46,992 nt of DNA from Marinobacter shengliensis (GTDB lineage Bacteria > Pseudomonadota > Gammaproteobacteria > Pseudomonadales > Oleiphilaceae), in contig NZ_PXNO01000002.1 in the NCBI RefSeq assembly GCF_003007715.1, forward strand, positions 1 through 46,992, written 5' to 3'. How positions within the stretch are numbered: position 1 is the stretch's first letter; every line of letters begins with the position of its first letter. The notes under the pieces are model-generated. The model was not told the origin of the DNA and ran no database searches. It saw nothing but the letters and a program-made list of their open reading frames with translations. Shown here in pieces: positions 1 through 7,022 of the stretch. A program made the translations under genes and the position numbers.

Positions 1-8
1 AGCGTTAT
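1..8 (+). other. Right end of an attC site (truncated by the window edge)
   Basis: The first bases, agcgttat, match the right-hand core (GCGTTA) that ends every other attC site in the array. The window therefore opens at a cassette boundary, and more cassettes probably lie to the left. Confidence 0.6.
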
Positions 9-25
9 GAGTAAAGACGAGTCCT

Positions 26-355
26 ATGTCTAAGCTAAAAGTGATTTCAATTTCCGTCTTGCTCTTCGCGGGTTTCGCCTCAGTTCTCTCGCTAATGTTC
101 TTCTTTGGGGATTGGGCTCGACTGCTTGCAGTTGCTGTAGTGGGGATCTTTTTGGGATTATTAGCGGCACCCTCTATTGAGCCAAAGGCTTTCAAGCATG
201 CATGGGCCTACGAGCTTTCTTCAGGAGCAATGGCCGGAGCCTTAATTGGGCTGATTTTTGTTGGCAGCGGAGAGTCCGTTGTCGTGGGCGCGCTTATTGG
301 GGGTGTACTGGGTTATACGGCCCCTTATTGGATTAAGCATGCTCCAATCCCGTAA
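26..355 (+). CDS. Integron cassette gene: small polytopic membrane protein
   Basis: This 109-residue protein occupies a whole cassette. It has about four hydrophobic segments (roughly residues 5-27, 30-50, 67-80 and 82-100) joined by short loops, with Gly/Ala-rich helices. No enzymatic motif is visible and I do not recognise a family. It starts 18 bp after the upstream attC core and ends 6 bp before the next attC. It has no obvious promoter, so it would depend on read-through from the left. Small membrane proteins of unknown role are common in sedentary integrons. Confidence 0.75.
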   Translation: MSKLKVISISVLLFAGFASVLSLMFFFGDWARLLAVAVVGIFLGLLAAPSIEPKAFKHAWAYELSSGAMAGALIGLIFVGSGESVVVGALIGGVLGYTAPYWIKHAPIP

Positions 356-361
356 AACTCA

Positions 362-458
362 TAACAAGGCGCAGCAGTACGCGGCCGATGGCCGCCGGAC
401 GCCCTTTCCATGGCTCCTTCGTCGCCATTCCAAGGTCGCCGCTGTGCTTCGGCGTTAC
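362..458 (+). other. attC recombination site 1
   Basis: The site begins TAACAAGGC and ends GGCGTTAC, the outer arms typical of attC. The interior contains the self-complementary block CGGCCGATGGCCG. It shares the interior GTACGCGGCCGATGGCCGCC with the site at 3293-3388. Confidence 0.85.
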
Positions 459-464
459 ATGCCT

Positions 465-833
465 ATGAAACTGATAATTTTGGTGTTTTTAACTGTGCTG
501 TACAGCGGCGCTTATGCGGAGGAATGCATAGAGCCTACCTCCCAGGAGAGCGAGGCTGTCACGATCACAGCAGATCCCGATTCGGCTTCCGGTATGTATC
601 ACGTCAGGGCGCCCCGAGAATTTAAAGGTATGGAGCTGAAGCTATTGGTCTTGTCGGCGACAATGAATGGCACAGGGGAAGGTAAAGAAATTTCTTTGCC
701 GCTTGCCATCAAAACAAAAGGCGAGCGTACCGGTAGCTATTTTCATATGCCGACCAACTGGCTCAACATCCGAGTGGCAGCGAACTACGGCAAGGATTTA
801 TGTACGGAGCTTGTGGCAAACTTCAGCATGTAA
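465..833 (+). CDS. Integron cassette gene: secreted protein of unknown function
   Basis: The protein (122 residues) begins with a signal peptide: Met-Lys, a hydrophobic run, then a probable cleavage after AYA. The mature part is hydrophilic with two cysteines that could form a disulfide, and it is probably periplasmic. An in-frame ATG two codons earlier (459) is possible; I prefer 465 because it gives a cleaner signal peptide. The frame also runs upstream through the attC site, but that part belongs to the previous cassette. The TAA stop forms the first three bases of the next attC. I do not recognise the family. Confidence 0.7.
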   Translation: MKLIILVFLTVLYSGAYAEECIEPTSQESEAVTITADPDSASGMYHVRAPREFKGMELKLLVLSATMNGTGEGKEISLPLAIKTKGERTGSYFHMPTNWLNIRVAANYGKDLCTELVANFSM

Positions 834-909
834 CAAGGCCAGGCACGGCGACGTCTACTGCATTGCGGCTTCGCCTCCATTCCGTAGCCGCGCATGCTGG
901 CGGCGTTAT
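831..909 (+). other. attC recombination site 2
   Basis: Runs from TAACAAGGCC to GGCGTTAT. The interior (GGCACGGCGACG, then ATTGCGGCTTCGCCTCCATT, then CGCGCATGCTGGC) is shared with the sites at 4085-4164 and 7349-7428. The stop codon of the preceding gene is its first triplet. Confidence 0.88.
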
Positions 910-928
910 AGGGCAGGATGATTCGAGT

Positions 929-1369
929 ATGGAGTTTTTGAAGAAGCCCAGCGAGGAGGAAGTCGAAACACTACTGCCTCAATGGTCTTGGTTAGTTCCC
1001 TTTGGCGTCACGCCACTCTTCTTAAGCGCTTTCGGTGACTGGGTTTTCGGGAATCCAGATGGGTCTTTATCCGTTCTTTCCGTGCTCGACGGCACCTATG
1101 AAAAGGTGGCGAGCAGTTCAGAAGAATATAATCGGTTAAATAAATCTGCTGAGTGGTGTGACGAGATCTTTATCGCAAGCTGGTATCCCATAGCTCTGGA
1201 GAACGGCCTTATTCCTAATGAAGGTGAGTGTATCGGCTGGCAGCTTCATCCGATTCTTGGCGGGGACTTTAGCGTCGAAAATCTTCAAATCTTCAATATG
1301 GCTGTGTACCAGTCTTTGATGTCTCAGCTTCATCTCCGGCTTCAGCGGGGTGGACATGAAACCCCATAA
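929..1369 (+). CDS. Integron cassette gene: DUF1851 / T6SS immunity Tdi1-like protein
   Basis: This 146-residue cytosolic protein has the layout of GAD-like/DUF1851 proteins, the family of the type VI secretion immunity protein Tdi1. It has an N-terminal helix, a central W-x-V-P-F-G-x-x-P and FGDW region, and a C-terminal signature with H-P-I-L-G-G-D, ENL, and VYQSLMSQLH. The ATG at 929 lies 20 bp after the attC core; upstream codons in this frame fall inside the attC and were excluded. No cognate toxin is in the cassette, so it would be an orphan immunity protein. The assignment rests on motif recall, not a profile search. Confidence 0.65.
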   Translation: MEFLKKPSEEEVETLLPQWSWLVPFGVTPLFLSAFGDWVFGNPDGSLSVLSVLDGTYEKVASSSEEYNRLNKSAEWCDEIFIASWYPIALENGLIPNEGECIGWQLHPILGGDFSVENLQIFNMAVYQSLMSQLHLRLQRGGHETP

Positions 1370-1451
1370 CCAGGCGGTCAACCGGACGCCAAAAGCGTGC
1401 CGCTTTTGGTTCCCTCCGCTGGCGCTCCGGCGCCGGTTACCTCAGCGTTAG
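1367..1451 (+). other. attC recombination site 3
   Basis: Runs from TAACCAGGCGG to AGCGTTAG. The interior GGTCAACCGGACGCCAAAAG is also present at 3692-3776. The arms CCAAAAGCG and CGCTTTTGG pair. Confidence 0.88.
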
Positions 1452-1748
1452 ATGCCACAATAACTTAAGTTCAAAATTTCGGGAGTACCCATGTACAAAC
1501 TGCTCACCACCATAATAATCCTCTTGTTCGCTCAGGCGGCTCATGCTGAATGGACATCTGTAAACAAAGTTGACGACTTTACAGATGAGCAGGTTCGTTA
1601 CGCTGCATTTAGCGATGCCGACCATCGAATTCAATTGAGTCACGAAGGCAAGGCTGTCTGGATGTTTATAACAAGAAAGAAAATTGGGACCTGGACTTCC
1701 CCCAGTTCAGTGGACACGCATCGATAACTCCGCAACAGGAGAAGAGCG

Positions 1749-2120
1749 ATGCCAAAGATGCTCTCGGGGAAGAAGACCCAACGCTATAGTGTCGAGTTCA
1801 AAGTCAAAGCAGTGGAATGGAGCTACCAGGCGCACCGGAGCGTGAAAGGGGTAGCGGAAGCGCTGGATATTCACCCCTTCATGCTGTCACGCTGGCGAAA
1901 GGAATACAGAGAGGGAAAGTTCGCCATGAAACGGGTCAAGAAAGCTCCGGCGGGAGCCAAAGAGCTGATGAAGGAGCGGGATGAGATCAATCGCCTGAAA
2001 CGCCGAGTATCGGAGCTTCAGGAGGAAAACGACATCCTAAAAAAGTTTCAACGTTTTCAGGCCGAGGAACGACGGAAGCGTTCAGATTCGTCTGGAAACA
2101 CCGGGGAGAACATGGGGTAA
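1749..2120 (+). CDS. IS3-family transposase OrfA
   Basis: This 123-residue protein has an N-terminal helix-turn-helix (about residues 10-60, with the words YSVEFKVKAVEW and MLSRWRKEY) that binds the IS ends. A leucine-zipper-like coiled coil follows (about residues 75-100, INRLKRRVSELQEENDILKK). The heptamer AAAAAAG at 2039-2045 sits at the end of the coiled coil, in the phase A-AAA-AAG. This is the expected place for -1 ribosomal slippage into orfB. Without slippage, translation continues about 25 codons and stops at 2120. Confidence 0.92.
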   Translation: MPKMLSGKKTQRYSVEFKVKAVEWSYQAHRSVKGVAEALDIHPFMLSRWRKEYREGKFAMKRVKKAPAGAKELMKERDEINRLKRRVSELQEENDILKKFQRFQAEERRKRSDSSGNTGENMG

Positions 2121-2929
2121 AGGCTCTGTGTCGCCACCTGAGCATCTCCCGCTCTGGTTACTATGCCTGGGCAAGCCGGAAGCCCAGCCAGAGAGCCGCT
2201 GCGAATGCCGATTTGCTGTTGAAGGTCCGTAGAGTCTACAACGACAGCAAGGGGCGCTACGGCAGTCCCAGGGTGTATCAGGCGCTGCGCCGTGAAGGCG
2301 AAGTGGTTGGCGAGAATCGGGTTGCCCGGTTAATGCAGGAATGGGGTATGAAAGCTCGAGTCATGCGCGTATACCGCCGTATGACAAAGCTCAGAGAGGA
2401 TTTAAAAGCCCTTCCAAATCATCGGCTAGATGCGGATAAGCCGGTTGCTGTAAATCAGCACTGGAGCAGCGATGTCACCTACATCAAGCTGGGAAAGAAG
2501 TATGTGTTCCTGGCGGTAGTGCTGGACCTCTACTCACGACGCATCATCAGTTGGCGATTGGGCGAAAACCTGAGTGCAGACTTTACTAAGGCAACCCTAA
2601 GGGAAGCTTTTATATCGCGAAAGCCAGCCCCCGATCTGTTGTTCCACACGGATCGTGGCATCGAATATCGCGCTCACAAGACCCAGGCGCTGCTGAATCA
2701 GCATCGGGTACGACACAGCATGAACCGACCTGGACAGTGCACGGATAATGCGGAGGTGGAGTCCTTCTTCAAGACGTTGAAGGGAGAATTGCTGCATGCC
2801 ACCAGCTTCGTGACAATGCGGCAGTTACGGAAACATATATGTAACTATATTGAATGCTTTTATAACAGCCTACGGCTGCACAGTAGCCTTGGTTACCGGA
2901 CTCCGATAGAGTTCGAGGGAATTAACTGA
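2045..2929 (+). CDS. IS3-family transposase OrfB catalytic domain (made as OrfAB by -1 frameshift)
   Basis: After slippage at 2039-2045 the -1 frame reads through the usual OrfB start region (KHRGEHGVKALCRHL, then SRSGYYAW). No conventional start occurs until 2213, so the full enzyme must be the OrfAB fusion, join(1749..2045, 2045..2929). The integrase-like DDE core is intact: Asp at 2471 (SSDVTY), Asp at 2651 (HTDRG) and Glu at 2759 (AEVESFF). There are 35 residues between the second Asp and the Glu, as in the family. Confidence 0.92.
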   Translation, partial: VSTFSGRGTTEAFRFVWKHRGEHGVKALCRHLSISRSGYYAWASRKPSQRAAANADLLLKVRRVYNDSKGRYGSPRVYQALRREGEVVGENRVARLMQEWGMKARVMRVYRRMTKLREDLKALPNHRLDADKPVAVNQHWSSDVTYIKLGKKYVFLAVVLDLYSRRIISWRLGENLSADFTKATLREAFISRKPAPDLLFHTDRGIEYRAHKTQALLNQHRVRHSMNRPGQCTDNAEVESFFKTLKGELLHATSFVTMRQLRKHICNYIECFYNSLRLHSSLGYRTPIEFEGIN

Positions 2930-3292
2930 TGGGGCGTGTCCATTTTATTGGGGGAAGTCCAACCTTTGAGCCGAACGGACTAATCGAAATGAGGGTAGAC
3001 AAAAATGAAACGATGGTAGTCGATCCTGAGAAAAGCAAACGACTCGCAGAACTTTTGGGTAAACCAACGTTTCAATGGGAACCCGCAACTGTTGGATTTT
3101 TGCTTTGGCATGGCTCAGAGGAAGAAGGGTGTGGATATGTCGGTCAGTTACTTCAAGGCCAAGAACTCAAAGTTCGCTACCAAACCAACTCTCTAGAGCG
3201 CGACACCTTCAGTGCCAATCTGGCTGGTGCAAAGCAGTCAATAATTAACGGCTTAGGTTTAACCAAGTGCGGCCAATGAAGAAAGTGGCATC

Positions 3293-3388
3293 TAACCAGT
3301 CGCTGTAGTACGCGGCCGATGGCCGCCGGACACCCTTTTCATTGCGGCTTCGCCTCCATTACAAGGGCGCCGCTAAGCTCAGCGTTAG
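3293..3388 (+). other. attC recombination site 4
   Basis: Runs from TAACCAGTCG to AGCGTTAG and contains the block GTACGCGGCCGATGGCCGCC shared with site 1. It closes the cassette interrupted by the insertion sequence. Confidence 0.86.
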
Positions 3389-3400
3389 AGCTGACAAACC

Positions 3401-3694
3401 ATGAAGCCCAGAAAGGTTCTTTTAGCCACCAACAGACCATACTCTGATCAGTACGAGCCACTGTTGGAAGATTTATTCAACCGGCGCATAGAGTTGTTTT
3501 GCGCATGGGGAGCGCATTGCGAGCAGTGGGAGTCAGCAATGGACCTGTTTGTAACGAATCCTGATCGTATGGAAGAGCATCATATCACCACAACCAGCCA
3601 CTCGGATGAGTCACTGGAAGATGTTCAGAACATGGCGAGCATGTGGGTTGTTGAGGGCGGTGGCAGCAATGATGTTGAGATCATCAGGCTCTAA
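3401..3694 (+). CDS. Integron cassette gene: small conserved cytosolic protein
   Basis: This 97-residue soluble protein is acidic, with a basic N-terminus (MKPRKVLLATNRPYSDQYEP). It contains a conserved-looking LFCAWG-x-x-C-x-x-WE-x-AMD core. It resembles a small uncharacterised family that I recall from integron cassettes; no function is known to me. The start is 12 bp after the attC core. The TAA stop is the first triplet of the following attC, so the cassette has almost no spare sequence. Confidence 0.75.
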   Translation: MKPRKVLLATNRPYSDQYEPLLEDLFNRRIELFCAWGAHCEQWESAMDLFVTNPDRMEEHHITTTSHSDESLEDVQNMASMWVVEGGGSNDVEIIRL

Positions 3695-3776
3695 CCAGTC
3701 GGTCAACCGGACGCCAAAAGCGTGGCGCTTTTGGTTCCCTGCGCTGGCGCTCTGGCGCCGGTTACCTAAGCGTTAT
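3692..3776 (+). other. attC recombination site 5
   Basis: Nearly a duplicate of site 3 (1367-1451): TAACCAGTCGGTCAACCGG, then CCAAAAGCGTGGCGCTTTTGG, ending AGCGTTAT. Confidence 0.88.
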
Positions 3777-3901
3777 GTGATCACCACACAGGTCTTGTTA
3801 AATTTCATTAACGGTGTCAGTCGGCACAGTTAGCAGCAAAAAATTCTCCGTTAAGAAAATCTGGTATGGTCAAAAAAGATCCAGGTTTACGGAGGTTTCA
3901 A

Positions 3902-4087
3902 ATGGAAGTAGGCAAAACTTACAATGTAGTTTTCTCAACGGGCCGCTATGAAATCGAGTACGAAAACCGCGTTAAATGCATAAAAGAGACACCGAAATCA
4001 TATCGTGTTGAGAGAACTGACGGCAGTACAAGGCTGGTAGGGCAGGACTCAATTATTAAGCTGGAAGAAATATTTGGCCACACATAA
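3902..4087 (+). CDS. Integron cassette gene: 61-residue hypothetical protein
   Basis: A small, charged, probably beta-rich protein (VGKTYNVVFSTGRYEIEY and similar alternating strands). The frame opens with an ATG at 3866, but a strong Shine-Dalgarno GGAGG at 3891-3895 lies 6 bp before the ATG at 3902, so I start there. The 125 bp between the attC core and this start hold no other gene and leave room for a private promoter. The stop TAA overlaps the next attC. Function unknown. Confidence 0.68.
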   Translation: MEVGKTYNVVFSTGRYEIEYENRVKCIKETPKSYRVERTDGSTRLVGQDSIIKLEEIFGHT

Positions 4088-4164
4088 CCAGGCCAGTCAC
4101 GGCGACGCCTACTATATTGCGGCTTCGCCTCCATTCCGCAGCCGCGCATGCTGGCTGGCGTTAG
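4085..4164 (+). other. attC recombination site 6
   Basis: Runs from TAACCAGGCC to GGCGTTAG, with the same interior as site 2 (CACGGCGACGCCTACTA, then ATTGCGGCTTCGCCTCCATT). Confidence 0.88.
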
Positions 4165-4183
4165 CCAGGAGAGTTGTGGTCGA

Positions 4184-4831
4184 ATGGTATGGAATCGACA
4201 AAAGCTGTTTCTCATTGGCACAGGAGTCATTCTGGCTCTTCTTTTGGCTTTCCTGTTTGGAGTTGCGTTCGGTACCGCATGGGAAACTCAGGAATTTAAA
4301 ACACTTATACTTCCGATACTCTCTACTATCGGTAGCTGGCTGGCGGGGATAGGCGCACTTGGAGCCGTGATTGTCGCGCTTTGGCTGGCAGAGGAGCAGC
4401 GGCAGAGAGAGAAGGAATCTCTAAACCTAGATTTCTCCCTCGCAATAGTTCCAGGGATCGACAATCCAGTCCTGTGCGTTACGGCTGTAGCTGTTGGAAA
4501 TCGACCTTCGAATATTCACTCGATTTCTTTCGTGAGCCCGGGAGCTGGTACGCAAATGTTAGTGGTTCATTTTCTCCGAGGTAGCGCCACAATACCCAAG
4601 GTGCTTGGTTACGGCGAAAAGGCCACATTCCTTTTCACTGAGGGGTTCGAGAAGGATATTGCTTCGTACCTCAAGACATACGCACAAGGAAAGGCCGACA
4701 AGCTAGAGCTGGTAGTCAGTACCACAACCGAAAATTTCCGTCTCATACCTGATAAGGCAATGAAAGAAAACTTCGAAAAGCTTGCGAAAGATGCTGCGGA
4801 CGCTCCTTCGAGGCAGCATCCCAGTGGCTAA
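4184..4831 (+). CDS. Integron cassette gene: membrane-anchored protein with a cytosolic domain
   Basis: The 215-residue protein has two transmembrane helices (about residues 8-30 and 43-70). A soluble C-terminal domain of about 145 residues begins with the charged stretch EEQRQREKESLNLDF. The order TM-TM-charged linker-beta-rich domain resembles many uncharacterised bacterial membrane proteins; no catalytic motif is visible. An AGGAG at 4168-4172 precedes the ATG at 4184. The stop TAA is the first triplet of the attC that hosts the group II intron. Confidence 0.72.
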   Translation: MVWNRQKLFLIGTGVILALLLAFLFGVAFGTAWETQEFKTLILPILSTIGSWLAGIGALGAVIVALWLAEEQRQREKESLNLDFSLAIVPGIDNPVLCVTAVAVGNRPSNIHSISFVSPGAGTQMLVVHFLRGSATIPKVLGYGEKATFLFTEGFEKDIASYLKTYAQGKADKLELVVSTTTENFRLIPDKAMKENFEKLAKDAADAPSRQHPSG

Positions 4832-5211
4832 CCAGTGGGTGAAGCTGACCGGTACTACGCTGCGCTCGTGTGTCATGACGAAAGACTTCAGTCTTTCTTG
4901 CTGTACTCAAGATGAGGGAAGGCCCCTCGGTCTCGGTGACCAGACACCGGGATCAAACCGCCCTGTGCGGCTTGCATTAAGAGTGCGGGTCGTGAGCGAC
5001 ATGGGAAAAGACCGTCAAGAGCGGTCAGGTACGCACCCAAGGAGATGAACGAAAGTGAACCGCCGATAAGGGGTCGAAATGTAGACAGATGTTGTCAGAA
5101 CCGGGGACCGAGCGTCTCCCCGGGATGAGCTGTGACGTGAGCTGGCACAACGGACACAGCGGCAGCCGGTCTTGAGGCGGCATGACCTGGGTACAGGCTT
5201 GAGTATGGAAC

Positions 5212-6642
5212 ATGAGAACCTGTCGTCCTGATGTTAAGGGAGAAGCACAAGTGGAGATCCCACGAGGCGAGAGTACCGATGCAGGACACAGGGACGGATT
5301 GGCCCATAGTAGTGTGGAAACACCTGTAATGGGTGTGGAGCGAAGGGGGCAAGTTATCCCGTCGGATCTAGATGGCCAACCGAATTCCGGGAGGAGCCGT
5401 CAGGGTCAGGCAAAACCATTTACCATCCCGAAGGCCTTGGTTTATCAGGCCTACAAGCGGGTTCGAGCCAACAAAGGTAGCGCCGGGGTAGATCATCAGA
5501 GTCTGGAAGACTTTGATGGTGACCTCAGCAATAACCTTTACAAGCTTTGGAACCGTTTGTCCTCAGGAAGCTATCATCCACCACCGGTTTTGCGCGTGGA
5601 GATCGAAAAGGCGGATGGGGCAACCCGTCGTCTCGGCATCCCAACGGTTGCCGACCGCATTGCGCAGATGGTGGTCAAGCTGCTGATTGAACCGGAACTG
5701 GAACAACACTTCCACCCGGACTCTTACGGCTACCTCCCGGGAAAGTCAGCGCACGATGCGCTGAAACAGACTCAGGCCCGGTGCTGGAAGAAAGCCTGGG
5801 TGCTGGATATGGACATTCAAGGCTTCTTCGACAACATCGACCACAACCTATTAATGAAGGCCGTGGATCGTCATGTGACCGAGGACTGGCAGAAGCTGTA
5901 CATCCGGCGCTGGCTAAGCGCGCCGGTTCAGTTGGCGGATGGTTCCGTGGAGGAACGCGATCGGGGCACGCCGCAAGGCGGTGTGATCAGTCCCTTACTG
6001 GCAAACCTGTTCCTGCACTACGTCTTTGATCGCTGGGTGGAGAAGCGCTGGGGTGGCATCCAGTTCGAACGCTATGCGGACGATATCGTATGCCATTGTT
6101 CCAGTGAACGGGAAGCTCAAGCACTGAAATCGGTCCTTGAGGCACGATTCACAGCGTGTGGCTTGACGCTCCATCCCCGCAAGACAAAGATTGTGTATTG
6201 TAAGAGCGAGTACAACCGGCGGGACTACCCGGAGATCGCGTTTGATTTTCTGGGTTACACCTTCCGACCGCGGCTGATCCGCAACCGGTTGGGACAAAAG
6301 AAAGTCTACTTCACGGCGGCCATCAGCCAGAGTGCAGCGAAAGAGATCCGCAAGCAGATCAACGAGTGGCCCTGGAAATGGTGGCGACAGAAAGCACTCG
6401 GGCAGTTCGCTCGATTCTGTCAGTCCCGCCTCCGAGGCTGGATGCAGTACTATAGCCTGTTTGGCCGCAGCTACATTCGGAATGTGCTGTTTCATTTCGA
6501 TCTGAGGTTGAGCCGGTGGGCATTAGGGAAGTATCGGAAACTCAGAGGTCTGTTACAGGCTGCCCGGAGAGTGAATGGACTGCGTCGGCGACGGCCGGAT
6601 CTATTTGCGCACTGGGCAGGATCAAGGGCAGTGGTTGGATAA
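5212..6642 (+). CDS. ltrA: Group II intron reverse transcriptase/maturase
   Basis: This 476-residue intron-encoded protein splices its host RNA and copies it into DNA. The reverse-transcriptase fold starts near residue 70. It has RRLGIPTVADRIAQ (RT2), SYGYLPGKSAHDAL (RT3), a catalytic Asp in VLDMDIQGFFDNIDH (RT3-4), GTPQGGVISPLLAN, and YADD at residues 288-291 with both catalytic aspartates. The maturase (GIIM) domain follows, with RLRGWMQYY near the C-terminus. No HNH endonuclease domain is present, as in IIC introns. The first 60 or so residues are poorly conserved, so the true start may be downstream. Confidence 0.93.
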   Translation: MRTCRPDVKGEAQVEIPRGESTDAGHRDGLAHSSVETPVMGVERRGQVIPSDLDGQPNSGRSRQGQAKPFTIPKALVYQAYKRVRANKGSAGVDHQSLEDFDGDLSNNLYKLWNRLSSGSYHPPPVLRVEIEKADGATRRLGIPTVADRIAQMVVKLLIEPELEQHFHPDSYGYLPGKSAHDALKQTQARCWKKAWVLDMDIQGFFDNIDHNLLMKAVDRHVTEDWQKLYIRRWLSAPVQLADGSVEERDRGTPQGGVISPLLANLFLHYVFDRWVEKRWGGIQFERYADDIVCHCSSEREAQALKSVLEARFTACGLTLHPRKTKIVYCKSEYNRRDYPEIAFDFLGYTFRPRLIRNRLGQKKVYFTAAISQSAAKEIRKQINEWPWKWWRQKALGQFARFCQSRLRGWMQYYSLFGRSYIRNVLFHFDLRLSRWALGKYRKLRGLLQAARRVNGLRRRRPDLFAHWAGSRAVVG

Positions 6643-6645
6643 CAA

Positions 6646-6679
6646 GAGCCGTATGAATCGAGAGGTTCACGTACGGTTC
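6646..6679 (+). ncRNA. Group II intron domain V
   Basis: A 34-nt hairpin with the conserved lower stem GAGCCGTA/TACGGTTC and the AGC catalytic triad near its 5' end. It folds as expected for the ribozyme active site and lies four bases after the reverse-transcriptase stop. Confidence 0.9.
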
Positions 6680-6749
6680 TGTGAGAGGCTTTGGGGGTGG
6701 TTCCCAGGGCCTACTCGACCGGCACGCCGCAAAGCCGGGCGTTAGCACC

Positions 6750-7022
6750 TCAAGTCCGACGGCTGTCGTTCACATCATCCGCAAGCCAAGCCTTGATCAG
6801 CGATTGGTAGGGCATATCCCGCTTGTTGGCTTCGATTTTGATCCGATCAAGCAGAGTTTCCGGCAACCGGAGTGAGATGGTCTTGGTTGAGGGTTTCAGC
6901 TTCGGGAACGATGCCGGCTTGGCCTGGCTCCAGTCCAGGTAGTCGGTGGAATCGTGAGTCTCCCAAAATTCCCGTTCTTCTGCTTCGGTTTTGAACTCAG
7001 GCATCTTTTTTGGTTTGCTCAT
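6750..7022 (-). CDS. CopG/ribbon-helix-helix-type antitoxin of a BrnT toxin
   Basis: The 90-residue protein has an acidic N-terminal half (TEAEEREFWETHDSTDYLDW) and a C-terminal ribbon-helix-helix DNA-binding part (TKTISLRLPETLLDRIKIEANKR, then MPYQSLIKAWLADDV). This is the arrangement of CopG-type antitoxins partnered with BrnT. It overlaps the end of the toxin gene by 26 bp and is co-transcribed after it. It should bind and neutralise the toxin and repress the shared promoter. The cassette is read on the strand opposite to the array, so it needs its own promoter. Confidence 0.85.
   Translation of the reverse strand: MSKPKKMPEFKTEAEEREFWETHDSTDYLDWSQAKPASFPKLKPSTKTISLRLPETLLDRIKIEANKRDMPYQSLIKAWLADDVNDSRRT

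Larger units (their letters stand above)
1692..2961 (+). mobile_element. IS3-family insertion sequence, complete (1270 bp)
   Basis: The ends are inverted repeats: TGGACTTCCCCCA then, after 6 bp, TGGACACGC at the left, and the same words in reverse complement at the right (2935-2961). A 3-bp direct repeat ACC flanks the element (1689-1691 and 2962-2964), the usual IS3 target duplication. It carries orfA and orfB with an A6G slippage heptamer. Both ends and both frames look intact, so it is probably functional and fairly recent. Confidence 0.93.
1491..3279 (+). pseudogene. Integron cassette gene for a secreted protein, split by an IS3-family insertion
   Basis: The left part (1491-1691, 67 codons) encodes a signal peptide ending AHA and a short mature region. 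The right part (2965-3279) continues after the insertion sequence. The duplicated ACC at 1689-1691 and 2962-2964 is a codon in the same frame on both sides. Removing the element plus one ACC rejoins the gene into a 171-residue exported protein with no lost or gained bases. Each half is now translated into or out of IS sequence, so the gene is probably dead but could revert by precise excision. The family is unknown to me. Its attC follows at 3293. Confidence 0.8.
4868..6719 (+). mobile_element. Group II intron, IIC-like, inserted in an attC site
   Basis: The element starts near GTGTGTC at 4868, and an early hairpin (GAAAGAC-TTCA-GTCTTTC) lies at 4880-4897. It carries one reverse-transcriptase gene and ends with a typical domain V (6646-6679) and a domain VI stem (AGGCTTTGGG paired with CCCAGGGCCT). 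The small RNA, the position in an attC, and the maturase without a visible endonuclease domain match group IIC-attC introns. The exact ends are uncertain by a few bases; AC at 6713-6714 is an alternative 3' end. Confidence 0.85.
4829..6745 (+). other. attC recombination site 7, split by a group II intron
   Basis: The left half (4829 to about 4867) starts TAACCAGTGGG and includes GACCGGTACTACGCTGCGC. The right half (about 6720-6745) contains CGGCACGCCGC and ends GGGCGTTAG. Together they make a normal-length attC once the intron is removed. Recombination at this site would have to carry or lose nearly 1.9 kb. Confidence 0.75.

Noticed and set aside
258..464. Upstream extension of the secreted cassette protein
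   Set aside because: It runs through the previous gene and the attC; the signal peptide begins at 465.
1072..1099. Another GGAAT followed by CGTT in the Tdi1-like cassette
   Set aside because: The spacer is 17 bp, not 16, and it lies inside a coding region.
3606..3833. Open frame across attC site 5
   Set aside because: It bridges two cassettes out of frame with the gene that ends at 3694; no ribosome site.
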